A program made the position numbers and the translations under genes. A stretch of 18,961 nt of DNA from Candidatus Odyssella thessalonicensis (GTDB taxonomy: Bacteria > Pseudomonadota > Alphaproteobacteria > Bin65), in NCBI GenBank assembly GCA_005240015.1, contig SBBV01000073.1, forward strand, positions 1-18,961, given 5' to 3'. Below the pieces are notes generated by a model. The model did no database searches. It was given only the letters and a program-made list of their open reading frames with translations, and was not told where the DNA came from. Below, one piece after another: positions 8,236-15,469 of this stretch (positions are counted from its first letter, which is position 1; each line of letters opens with the position of its first letter).

Positions 8236-8253
8236 CCTCGCCCCAGGGCGAGG
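8236..8253 (-). terminator. Hairpin immediately after thiolase stop
   Basis: CCTCGCC (8236-8242) pairs with GGCGAGG (8247-8253), starting two bases past the thiolase stop codon (8256-8258). It has no following T-tract on the minus strand, so it is a possible rather than a classical terminator. Confidence 0.4.
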
Positions 8254-8255
8254 GG

Positions 8256-9501
8256 TTATTTCTCGAGGATCACCACCGAGCAGGCGGCTTCGTCGAAGCC
8301 GATGACGCCGCCGGCGTTCTCGGCGAGCGCCAACGCCGCGCCCTTCACCTGCCGCTCGCCGGCCTCGCCGCGGAGCTGCGTCGCGAGCTCGGCGAGCATC
8401 GACAATCCGGTGGCGCCGACCGGATGGCCCTTCGAGACGAGGCCGCCCGAGGTGTTGATCGGGATGCGCCCGTCGATCGCGGTCTCGCCGGCCTCGACGA
8501 GCTTGCCGCCCTGGCCTTCCTCGCAGAAGCCGAGCATCTCGGCCTGGTAGATCTCGCAGAACGCGGTCGCGTCGTGCACCTCGGCGACGTCGATGTCGGC
8601 GGGGCCGATGCCGGCCATCGCATAGGCCTTCTTGGCCGCAAGCCGCGAGAGCCCGGGCTCGTCGAGGTCGCGGAACTTGCCGCCGGTCATGGCGCTCGCC
8701 TTCACCCTGACCGCGCGCTCCTGGACAGGCGCTGGCATCTCCCTGAGCTTCTCGCTCGAGCACAAGACGAGCGCCGCGGCGCCGTCGCCGACCGGCGCGC
8801 ACATCGCGCGGGTGAACGGGAACGTCACCGGCCGGTCGGCCAGCACCTGCTCGGGCGTCAGGTTGAACTTGTACTGCGATTTCGGGTTCTTGGCGCCGTT
8901 GGAGTGATTCTTCGCCGCCGCGATCGCGAACTGGCGCTGCGTCGTGCCGTATTTCCTCATGTGATAGGCGGCCTGCAGCGCGTAGGTGTCCATGAAGATC
9001 GTGCGATTCGGCCCGGGCTCGAATTTGACCCCGCCCTTGGCCGCGGCCTTCGTGTAGTAGTCCTCCCAATCGGCGAGGTCGAAATTGTCGATGCCGGCCT
9101 GGTAGGCGTTCATCGTCTTCTCGGGATGATCGGGGTTGTAGAGCTTCTCGACCCCGATCGCGAGCGTCATCTCGGATTGCCCCGAGAGGATGTCCTTCCA
9201 CGCGCTGTGGAGCGCCATCTGCCCCGAGGCGCAGCCGCCCTCGACATTGATCATCGGCACGCGCTCGGGGAACAGGCCCTCGCGCACGAGCGGCGTGAAG
9301 CACACCTGGCCGCGGATGCAGGCCTGGTTGTCGACCCACATGCCGCAATTGGTGAAATAGGCGAACTCGATGCCTTCGCCCTTCGCGATGCCGGCATCGG
9401 CGATGGCACCCAAATAGGCCTCGCGTCAAATCCTTGTACGAGCGATTGTGAAAGCGCCCGAACGGGGTCGTGAACGCGCCGATGATGTAGACGTCGCGCA
9501 T
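8256..9501 (-). pseudogene. SCP-x type thiolase family gene interrupted by a frameshift
   Basis: Read in two frames, this is one thiolase-superfamily (acetyl-CoA acetyltransferase/SCP-x type) protein of about 415 residues. The N-terminus MRDVYIIGAFTTPFGRFHNR is in the frame starting at ATG 9501 and runs to SYKDLTR (9421). The rest, beginning EAYLGAIADAGI, continues in another frame from 9422 to the TAA at 8256. The body has the nucleophilic Cys in NVEGGCASGQMALH (about residue 91 of the joined protein), the VHDATAFCE segment, and the C-terminal GLVSKGHPVGATGL with its catalytic His. The junction reads ACGCGAGGCC; two added bases (ACGCGCGAGGCC) would restore the expected LTREAYLG. Either a real 2-base deletion inactivated the gene or this is a sequence error. 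The rest is undamaged, which favours a recent or artefactual lesion. A TTG at 9413 could start a protein lacking the first 30 residues. Confidence 0.85.
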
Positions 9502-9520
9502 GGAGCTCGTTCCCTTTCCG

Positions 9521-9621
9521 TCATCCTGAGCGAAGCGAAGGATCTCTGGCGCGCAGGGCCGCGCGCCACCGTCGTCGCTCGACACCTGCATCCAAGAGAT
9601 CCTTCGCTGCGCTCAGGATGA
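9521..9621. repeat. Inverted-repeat intergenic element (27-bp arms, one mismatch)
   Basis: The left arm 9521-9547 contains CCTGAGCGAAGCGAAGG. The right arm 9595-9621 is its reverse complement with a single mismatch (CTTCGCTGCGCTCAGG). The 47-bp interior includes the palindrome TGGCGCGCAGGGCCGCGCGCCA. The arm sequence is one I know as a very common dispersed intergenic repeat in alphaproteobacterial and other high-GC genomes. It sits between the Thr-synthase-like gene and the thiolase, so any transcript crossing it would fold strongly. Confidence 0.8.
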
Positions 9622-9631
9622 TGGGGTTGAT

Positions 9632-10852
9632 CTACAGGCGTCCATAGTCGATCGGTTTGTGGCGATCAAGCGACGCACCCGCATCCGGCAGCGGATATTT
9701 CCGCCCGTCGGCGCAGTTGAACAGCACGCAGCGGTCGCTGGGCTTGATCAGCTTCCGCGCGAGCGCCTCCTTGTACGCAGCCCAGGTGGCGGCACCCTCC
9801 GGGCAGAGCAGGAGGCCTTCCTCGCGACCGACTTCGTCGCGCGCCGCCACGATCGCGTCGTCGTCGACGGCGATGGCGAAGCCGCCGCTCTCGCGCACGG
9901 CGTCGAGGATCAGGAAATCGCCGATCGCGGCGGGCACGCGGATGCCGGCGGCCACTGTGTGCGCATTCGCCCAGGCCTCGGCGCGACGCGTGCCTTGCTC
10001 GAACGCACGCACGATCGGCGCGCAGCCGGAGGCCTGCACCGCCACCATGCGCGGGCGCGCTTTGCCAATCCAGCCGATCGCCTCGAGCTCGGCGAACGCC
10101 TTCCACATGCCGATGAGGCCGGTGCCGCCACCGGTCGGATAGAAGATCACGTCGGGCAAGCGCCAATCGAGCTGCTCGGCGAGCTCGAGGCCCATCGTCT
10201 TCTTGCCCTCGATGCGATAGGGCTCCTTCAGGGTGGAGACATCGAACCAGCCCGCCGCCTCCTTGCCGGCACCGACGAGCTTGCCGCAATCGTTGATGAG
10301 GCCGTTCACCTTATAGAGCCGGGCGCCCTGCGCCGCGATCTCGGCCATGTTCACCTGCGGCGTGTCGCCGGGGCAGAACACGATGGTCTCGATGCCGGCG
10401 CGGCTCGCATAGGCGGCGAGCGCCGCGCCGGCGTTGCCGTTGGTCGGCATCGCCATCTTCGTGACGCCGAGCTCCTTCGCCATGCTGACCGCGAGCGCGA
10501 GGCCGCGCGCCTTGAACGACGCCGTCGGCAGGCGGCCTTCGTCCTTCACCAGCACCTCGCCGCCGCCCGCGCGCCGGGCGAGCTTCGCGAGCGGAATGAG
10601 CGGCGTCATCACCTCGCCGAGCGAGACGACGTTCTCGGCGCGGCGCACCGGCAGCAGCTCGCGATAGCGCCAGAGCTCGGGCGCGCGCGCCTTGAGCTTC
10701 TCCTTGCTCAACGCCTTGGCCACGCCGGCGAGATCGTAGCGGACGAGCAGCGGGTAGCCCTGGGGCGAGAGATTATGCAGCCGATCGGCCGCGACTCGCT
10801 CGCCGGTCCAGCCGCATTCGAGATGGGTGACGAACGTCGGGAAGTCTTTCAT
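9632..10852 (-). CDS. Threonine-synthase-like PLP-dependent enzyme (fold type II)
   Basis: This 406-residue protein belongs to the tryptophan synthase beta/threonine synthase superfamily. The PLP-binding lysine is Lys114 in LPTASFKARGL, followed by the phosphate/cofactor loop PTNGNAGAALAAYAS and the glycine loop PTGGGTGLIGMWKAF. The N-terminus THLECGWTGERVAADRLHNL followed by SPQGYPLLVRYDL is the zinc-ribbon-like lead-in of threonine synthases, but it has lost all but one cysteine, so it cannot bind zinc in the usual way. The canonical SFKDRG is SFKARG here. It probably performs a beta- or gamma-elimination/replacement on a hydroxy-amino-acid derivative; threonine synthase or threonine dehydratase-like activity are both possible. 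The ATG at 10850-10852 matches the family start. It is divergent from the P450 with only 39 bp between the starts, so the two may be controlled together. Confidence 0.85.
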   Translation of the reverse strand: MKDFPTFVTHLECGWTGERVAADRLHNLSPQGYPLLVRYDLAGVAKALSKEKLKARAPELWRYRELLPVRRAENVVSLGEVMTPLIPLAKLARRAGGGEVLVKDEGRLPTASFKARGLALAVSMAKELGVTKMAMPTNGNAGAALAAYASRAGIETIVFCPGDTPQVNMAEIAAQGARLYKVNGLINDCGKLVGAGKEAAGWFDVSTLKEPYRIEGKKTMGLELAEQLDWRLPDVIFYPTGGGTGLIGMWKAFAELEAIGWIGKARPRMVAVQASGCAPIVRAFEQGTRRAEAWANAHTVAAGIRVPAAIGDFLILDAVRESGGFAIAVDDDAIVAARDEVGREEGLLLCPEGAATWAAYKEALARKLIKPSDRCVLFNCADGRKYPLPDAGASLDRHKPIDYGRL

Positions 10853-10891
10853 GATTGACCTTCTACCAGCGCGCGCGAGAATGGGCGAGCC

Positions 10892-12118
10892 ATGCCCGAC
10901 ATCGCTTTCGACCATCAGGATCCGGCCTTCGTCACCGATCCCTATCCGGTGCTGCGGCGCCTGCAGGAGACGGCGCCGGTGTTCTGGTCGGAGCGCATGG
11001 GCGCCTGGCTCGTCACGCGCCACGCTGACGTGCGCGCGGCGTTCCGCGACCCGCGGCTTTCTTCGGACCGCATTCGACCGTTCGTGGCGCAGCTCCAGCC
11101 GGCGATGAAGGAGCTGGTGCTGCCGCTCGGCGAGAACCTGGCGCTATGGTCGGTGTTCAACGATCCGCCGCAGCATACGAGGCTGCGCGCCCTGATGGGC
11201 AAGGCGTTCACCAGCCGCGCGGTCGAGGCCCTGCGCCCGCGCGTCGCCGCCATCGTCGACGAGCTGCTTGATGCGATCGAGCGGCGCGGCGGGGAGTTCG
11301 ACTATCACCGCGAGTTCGCCTATCCGCTGCCGGCGACGGTGATCGCCGACATGCTCGGCGTGCCGCGCACCGACGTCGACAAGCTCAAGAAATGGTCGGA
11401 CGACTTGGCGCAGTTCGTGCTCACCTCGCGCGCCAATCCCGAGAAGTACCGCCGCGCGGCCGCCGGCATGGCCGAGATGACGGATTATTTCGACCGCTTC
11501 ATCCGCGGTCGCACGGAAGAGGGCGGCGGCAACGACGTAACCACCGCGCTGCTGGCCGCGCGCGAGCGCGACGACCGGCTCGCGCACGCGGAGATCGTCG
11601 CCACCGCGCTCCTGCTGCTGTTCGCCGGCCACGAGACGACGACGCAGCTCATCGCCAACGGGCTCTACTGGCTGCTGCGCAACCCGGTGACGCTCGCCGA
11701 CCTGCGCGCCCATCTTGACGATCAGCGCTATGTCGAGAACGCGGTCGAGGAGATGCTGCGCTTCGACGGGCCGTCGCTGTCGATGGTGCGCGTGGCGGCG
11801 CAGGATTTCGAATGGCACGGCCAGCGCATCGGCAAGGGCGAGCGCGTGTTCCTGTTCATGAGCGCGGCCAACCGCGATCCGCGCGTCTTCGCCGAGCCCG
11901 ACCGCCTCGATCTTCGCCGTGCCAATGCCGGCGAGCACCTCACCTTTGGCTACGGCATCCATTTCTGCATCGGCGCGCCGCTGGCGCGGCTCGAAGGTCA
12001 GGTGGCGTTCCCGCGCGTGTTGCGCCGCTTTCCCAACTTGGCCCTCGCCGACGCGAACCCGCCCTGGTCGGACTCGATCCTGACGCGCGGGATGCTGGAG
12101 ATGCGCCTGCGAATTTGA
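10892..12118 (+). CDS. Cytochrome P450 (soluble bacterial class I type)
   Basis: The 408-residue protein has every P450 landmark in order. The I-helix oxygen-activation motif is AGHETT (245-250), the K-helix ExxR is EMLR (287-290), and the PERF-like segment is FAEPDRLDLRRAN. The haem loop is FGYGIHFCIGAPLAR with proximal Cys359. Length and the absence of a membrane anchor fit a soluble bacterial enzyme fed electrons by a separate ferredoxin and reductase, none of which are in the window. It should mono-oxygenate an organic substrate, but the substrate cannot be predicted. The N-terminus MPDIAFDHQDPAFVTDPYPV is standard. It is alone on the plus strand, divergent from the Thr-synthase-like gene, and runs into a cluster of hairpin repeats that may end its transcript. 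Confidence 0.95.
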   Translation: MPDIAFDHQDPAFVTDPYPVLRRLQETAPVFWSERMGAWLVTRHADVRAAFRDPRLSSDRIRPFVAQLQPAMKELVLPLGENLALWSVFNDPPQHTRLRALMGKAFTSRAVEALRPRVAAIVDELLDAIERRGGEFDYHREFAYPLPATVIADMLGVPRTDVDKLKKWSDDLAQFVLTSRANPEKYRRAAAGMAEMTDYFDRFIRGRTEEGGGNDVTTALLAARERDDRLAHAEIVATALLLLFAGHETTTQLIANGLYWLLRNPVTLADLRAHLDDQRYVENAVEEMLRFDGPSLSMVRVAAQDFEWHGQRIGKGERVFLFMSAANRDPRVFAEPDRLDLRRANAGEHLTFGYGIHFCIGAPLARLEGQVAFPRVLRRFPNLALADANPPWSDSILTRGMLEMRLRI

Positions 12119-12138
12119 GGCCGTCCGTTGAGCTCTTG

Positions 12139-12357
12139 TGAACCGCGAAGCGGTTCCGGCCCGGAGCCCAAAGTCGCCGCGAAGCGGCTACCCTGGGGAA
12201 AAAGCGGAAATAGGGATCAACCCCAACGGGGTTGTGGCCAACGCCGCGCCGCGCGGGCACAACCCCTTCGGGGTTGATGCGAATCTGCCGCGCAAACCCA
12301 GGGTAGCCGCTGCGCGGCAACCCTGGGCTTTGAGACGAAACCCCTTCGGGGTTTTCG
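12139..12357. repeat. Cluster of at least six short palindromes between convergent genes
   Basis: Six stem-loops are packed into 218 bp. They are GAACCGC-GAA-GCGGTTC (12140-12156), a GCCGC-GAA-GCGGC unit in flanking CCCA/TGGG (12167-12197), CAACCCC-AAC-GGGGTTG (12218-12234), CAACCCC-TTC-GGGGTTG (12260-12276), a long stem CCCAGGGTAGCCGC with GCGGCAACCCTGGG (12297-12327, one A/A mismatch), and AAACCCC-TTC-GGGGTTT (12338-12354) followed by TCG. The third and fourth units are also arms of a larger inverted repeat (12216-12236 with 12258-12278). Trinucleotide loops (GAA, TTC, AAC, TGC) are shared across units, so they look like one family. Position between convergent P450 and ARPP-1-like genes suggests a role in transcript ends; this is inference. 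Confidence 0.8.
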
Positions 12358-12379
12358 CTCGCGCGGCGCCGAACGCGCG

Positions 12380-13456
12380 CTACCGCGCGAGATAGTTCCG
12401 GTGGAACACGACACCGTCGCTGCGCTTGGCTTCGAAGTAGTAGCTCTTCTCGGTCTCGCGCGTGGCGAGGCTCGTCCGGTCGTCGATCTTGCGCTCGCCG
12501 GCCTTGCCGCGCTCGGCCTTGTCGATGAAGGCGCTCACCTCTTCGGGCTTGGGCGGCGTTCCGGTCTTGCCGTTCTTCTCGGCGACGGCCTCGGTCGCCG
12601 CCGCCTTCAACAGCTTCGGCCAGAGCTTCTTGAAGAGGCCGTGCGAGGGGTAGAGATCGGCGCTGTTGATGGCGCCGTTGATGGCGAAGGCGAGGCCGAT
12701 CGAGTCGGGCGCCTTCAGGATCACCGGATCGAGCGCGCGCACGTAGTCGGCGACGCTGGCGCGGACACGCTCGTTTTCGAGCGAGAGCTGGAGGCTCGAC
12801 CGCGATTCGCGCGATTCCACCGAGCCGCCGACAATGCCGGCGAGCTTGCGCTGCGTTTCGGCCACGTCGCGCCAGACGAAGGTTTGGCGCTGGGCGGTAT
12901 CGCCGTCGCGCCGCAGGTCGCCGTGGCGCGAAATGCGGTCCGGCGGTGGTGCTGCATCCAGCGACGGCGGCGCCTTCATCGCGATCTTGGCCTTGCGCGA
13001 GGGCACCGCGCTGTCGGCGCTGCTGAAGCGCGACGCGTCTTCGCGGCCGCGCGGCTGCCAGCGCCCCTGCTCGACGCAATAGGCGCCGATCGGCACGCGG
13101 CCTGAGTTCTTGGGCACCAGCAGACTCACCGTCAGCACGCGGTCCTGCTTGCCGCCTTTGACGATCTCGCCGGCCTGGACGAAGACCTCCTCGTCGCCGC
13201 GGTTCTCGATCACGAGCTGATTCACGTTGCCGGTCTCGTGAACCAGCACCTGCTTCTTCGCAAGCGCCTCCTGCAGCGTGAGCGGCACCGGCCCTGGCGC
13301 CGAGGGGCCATGCGCGAGATAGAGCGAAAGATTGGCGTGGGTGTAGGGCCCGCTCACGCGCAGCGCTTGCGCTGCCGCGGCGAGGCCGGGCCAGCCGAGG
13401 ACGGGCGCCGCCGAGCCGATGACGGCGGCGGTGGTCAGGAATTCGCGACGATGCAT
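12380..13456 (-). CDS. Tat-exported ARPP-1-domain protein
   Basis: The 358-residue protein starts MHRREFLTTAAVIGSAAPVL, a twin-arginine signal (RREFL followed by a hydrophobic stretch, likely cleavage after LAAAAQA). This implies export as a folded protein. The mature N-terminal half contains ETGNVNQLVIENRGDEEVFV, QAGEIVKGGKQDRVLTVSLL and VPIGAYCVEQGRW. This matches the ARPP-1 domain (ARG and rhodanese/phosphatase superfamily associated protein), whose typical wording is G-x-V-N-x-L...N...G-E...GGKQ-x-R...CVE-x-GRW. The biochemical role of that domain is not established. The C-terminal part (about 200-358) is charged, with ENERVRASVADYVRALDPVI and GLAFAINGAINSADLYPSH. GGGAG lies eight bases before the chosen ATG (13454-13456). 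No functional partner is adjacent. Confidence 0.75.
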   Translation of the reverse strand: MHRREFLTTAAVIGSAAPVLGWPGLAAAAQALRVSGPYTHANLSLYLAHGPSAPGPVPLTLQEALAKKQVLVHETGNVNQLVIENRGDEEVFVQAGEIVKGGKQDRVLTVSLLVPKNSGRVPIGAYCVEQGRWQPRGREDASRFSSADSAVPSRKAKIAMKAPPSLDAAPPPDRISRHGDLRRDGDTAQRQTFVWRDVAETQRKLAGIVGGSVESRESRSSLQLSLENERVRASVADYVRALDPVILKAPDSIGLAFAINGAINSADLYPSHGLFKKLWPKLLKAAATEAVAEKNGKTGTPPKPEEVSAFIDKAERGKAGERKIDDRTSLATRETEKSYYFEAKRSDGVVFHRNYLAR

Positions 13457-13591
13457 GAAACGCTCCCTGGTTCCCTCGTTATGTAAAGACTTTGCCTGCC
13501 TCAGGAGCAGGTAACCCACGGTAGAAGCGCAATGGGGCGTGTCTTCGTACGGCTCGGGGCGGAAGCTGGGATTTTCGTGGGGCGAATTGAG

Positions 13592-13615
13592 GCGCTGTGA
13601 CCCAGGGCACAGCGC
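13592..13615. promoter_or_regulatory. Perfect 8-bp inverted repeat in a divergent intergenic region
   Basis: GCGCTGTG (13592-13599) and CACAGCGC (13608-13615) are exact reverse complements around an 8-base spacer. The site lies between the ARPP-1-like gene (start 13456, minus) and the 42-residue membrane peptide (start 13707, plus), 91 bp before the latter. The dyad is compatible with a dimeric regulator site or a leader hairpin; I cannot name a regulator. Confidence 0.4.
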
Positions 13616-13706
13616 GCGGGCTCGAGTGTCGCTAACGTCCCGCTTCGTGACGGGCGCACTCCAGGCGGGAGGCGCTCAATCAACCCGATCGAGCAGGAGC
13701 CGTTCC

Positions 13707-13835
13707 ATGAAGACGCCGACCACCGAGCCCGAGGCGAAAAAGCGACACAGCTACGATATCTCGACCTGGTTGGCGGTGCTGGTCGGCATCGCGGCCCTGG
13801 TGAAGCTCGGCGTGATCATCGGCCGCCACATCTAG
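13707..13835 (+). CDS. Small (42-residue) single-pass membrane protein
   Basis: The frame reads a charged N-terminus (MKTPTTEPEAKKRHSYDIST) followed by one hydrophobic helix WLAVLVGIAALVKLGVIIGR and ends HI. A ribosome site AGGAG sits about eight bases before the ATG at 13707-13709, which supports real translation. The topology should be N-terminus in the cytoplasm by the positive-inside rule. It has the size and form of small inner-membrane proteins that bind larger membrane complexes, but I recognise no family. The 250 bp upstream gap before it contains an inverted repeat. It ends 17 bp before the convergent radC stop. Longer in-frame extensions exist but lack a ribosome site and membrane-protein character. 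Confidence 0.6.
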   Translation: MKTPTTEPEAKKRHSYDISTWLAVLVGIAALVKLGVIIGRHI

Positions 13836-13852
13836 CCACGCGGGCGAGACAA

Positions 13853-14608
13853 TCAGGACATCAACCCGAGCGTGCGCAGCGAGGCGTGACCGTCGCGGCC
13901 GACGACGATGTGGTCGTGCACGACGAGGCCGAGTGCCGAAGCCGCCTTCTGAATCTCCTTCGTCATCTCGACATCGGAGCGCGAGGGCGTGGGATCGCCG
14001 GAGGGATGGTTGTGGACGAGGATCAGCGCGCTCGCATGCAGCTCGAGCGCGCGCTTCACCACCTCGCGCGGATAGACCGGCGCGTGGTCGACCGTGCCGC
14101 GCTGCTGCACCTCATCCTTGATGAGCACGTTCTTCTTGTCGAGGAACAGGATGCGGAACTGCTCCGTGGGCGCATGCGCCATCGCCGTCTTCACGTAGGC
14201 GAGCACCTGCTTCCAGCTCGACAGCACCGGCTTCTTCTCGAACTCCTCGCGCAGCATGCGCGCCACCACCGCGTGCGTGGCCTTGATCTGCACCGCGCTC
14301 ACCTCGCCCATGCCGGGCACCTTGCACAGCGCCTCGTGCGATGCGCCGAGCACGCCGCCCAAGGTGCCGAAGCGCTTCAACAGCTCCTTCGCGATCGGCT
14401 TCGTGTCGCGCCGCGTCTGCGCGGCCTGCAGGACCAGCTCGAGCAGCTCGTAGTCTTCGAGCGGGTCGGTTCCCCCCTTGAGCAGGCGCTGGCGCAGCCT
14501 CTCGCGATGGCCATGATAATGCGGCTTGGGTGACGGCGCCGCGCTTTCTTCCGCGCCCTTGGGCGGTGGCGCCGCCGGCGCCGGATCGCTGGTGTCGGCC
14601 GGCGCCAT
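13853..14608 (-). CDS. radC: RadC family JAB/MPN-domain protein
   Basis: The 251-residue protein opens with a low-complexity Pro/Ala-rich tail (1-30). A helix-hairpin-helix-like region follows ([35 protein letters not shown]). The MPN/JAMM metalloprotease-like domain has [15 protein letters not shown] (198-212), which holds the H-x-H-P-S-G...D zinc-binding pattern with His199, His201 and Asp212. This is the full RadC signature. RadC was first linked to DNA repair, but its molecular activity is still unclear and the domain resembles deubiquitinase-type zinc enzymes. It lies 11 bp downstream of the TPR lipoprotein gene on the same strand, so the two may be co-transcribed, although no functional link is evident. 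Start ATG 14606-14608. Confidence 0.95.
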   Translation of the reverse strand: MAPADTSDPAPAAPPPKGAEESAAPSPKPHYHGHRERLRQRLLKGGTDPLEDYELLELVLQAAQTRRDTKPIAKELLKRFGTLGGVLGASHEALCKVPGMGEVSAVQIKATHAVVARMLREEFEKKPVLSSWKQVLAYVKTAMAHAPTEQFRILFLDKKNVLIKDEVQQRGTVDHAPVYPREVVKRALELHASALILVHNHPSGDPTPSRSDVEMTKEIQKAASALGLVVHDHIVVGRDGHASLRTLGLMS

Positions 14609-14619
14609 CGCGCCGCGGC

Positions 14620-15381
14620 TCAGAACTGCACAACGTCGCTCGGCCGGCCGCCCGGCTGGATCGCACCCGGCGCGCGCCGCCGCTCGAGCAGCGCCATCGC
14701 ATCGCGCGCGGGCTGGAGATTGGGATTGATCTCGAGCGATTGCTGATAGTCGGCGCGCGCCTGCGCGTATTGGCCCTGGATGTGGTGGGTGAGCCCGCGC
14801 GCGAAATAGGCCGAGGCGAACTTGGGATTGAGGGTCACGGCCTCGTTGAAATCGGCGCGAGCGCCGGCGATGTTGCGCGTCGCGAGGCGCACCCGCCCGC
14901 GCTCGAAATGCGCGTAGGCGGTGGGCTTGATCGAGATCGCGCGGTCGAGATCGGCGAGCGCCTCGCGGTTGAGCCGTTGCGCGCCGTTGAGCGCGCCGCG
15001 CTCGGTCCAGGCGAGGTGGTTGGTGGGATCGGCGCCGATCGCCGAGTCGAAGTCGAGGCGGGCGCGCGCGCTATCGCGGAGCAGCATGTAGGCAAGGCCG
15101 CGCACCGTGTGATTGAGCGAGCGCTCCTTCGGCGTCAGCGACTGGGTGCCGAGCGCGCGCGTCGAGATCGCGATCGCGCGCCCGTAGTTTCGGTTGCGAA
15201 GTTCGCCGTAGGCTGCGAGCACGGAAAGCTCGCCGTAGGTCGTCTCGACGCGCTGCCCCGTCTTGGGGTCGGTGAGGGCGATGCGCTGGCCGGGCTGGCC
15301 GGGGCGGACGCCGTCGGGCTGGGCGCAGGCGGCGAGACTGGCGAGCACGAGCGCAAGCGCCAGGGAACGAATGCTGTGCAT
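14620..15381 (-). CDS. TPR-repeat lipoprotein
   Basis: The 253-residue protein has a lipoprotein signal peptide, [19 protein letters not shown], with lipobox LAAC and the lipidated cysteine at residue 19. It should therefore be anchored in a membrane facing the periplasm. Residues about 85-235 are tandem tetratricopeptide repeats of roughly 34 residues. Recognisable examples are [40 protein letters not shown], and [20 protein letters not shown], each followed by ADF/ADY...NP-type endings. Such repeats form a protein-binding solenoid; the partner is not known. The ATG at 15379-15381 is chosen because it starts the signal peptide and follows GGAGGG with five bases spacing. It is between map (88 bp upstream) and radC (11 bp downstream) on the minus strand. 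Confidence 0.85.
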   Translation of the reverse strand: MHSIRSLALALVLASLAACAQPDGVRPGQPGQRIALTDPKTGQRVETTYGELSVLAAYGELRNRNYGRAIAISTRALGTQSLTPKERSLNHTVRGLAYMLLRDSARARLDFDSAIGADPTNHLAWTERGALNGAQRLNREALADLDRAISIKPTAYAHFERGRVRLATRNIAGARADFNEAVTLNPKFASAYFARGLTHHIQGQYAQARADYQQSLEINPNLQPARDAMALLERRRAPGAIQPGGRPSDVVQF

Positions 15382-15469
15382 GAAGGACCCTCCAACCCGA
15401 CGGCCGCGGAATAGGTGCAATCTAGCAGCGAGTGAAGGCGCGCGATAGCCGTCCGCCCCGCGCGGCGGC

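Larger units (their letters stand above)
7750..8255. other. Long A+T-richer intergenic region
   Basis: This 0.5 kb gap lies between the thiolase stop and the TctC-like start. By direct count, the four lines from 7801 to 8040 have 45-60% G+C, well below the flanking genes. It holds the doubtful small ORF (7871-8077), an inverted repeat (8124-8164), a hairpin just past the thiolase stop (8236-8253), and presumably the promoter of the TctC-like gene in 7750-7860. I see no RNA gene. Confidence 0.6.

Noticed and set aside
9411..9430. Programmed ribosomal frameshift in the thiolase
   Set aside because: No slippery heptamer, downstream pseudoknot or stimulatory Shine-Dalgarno is visible; thiolases are not known to use frameshifting. 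A deletion or sequence error is simpler.
12139..12357. CRISPR array
   Set aside because: Units are palindromes of different sequence and length without constant spacing or unique spacers, and no cas gene is present.
12138..12395. 85-residue plus-strand frame containing repeated NPxGV motifs
   Set aside because: It is a translation of the palindromic repeat cluster; the repeated motifs come from CAACCCCNNNGGGGTTG hairpins, and it overlaps the 3' end of the ARPP-1 gene.
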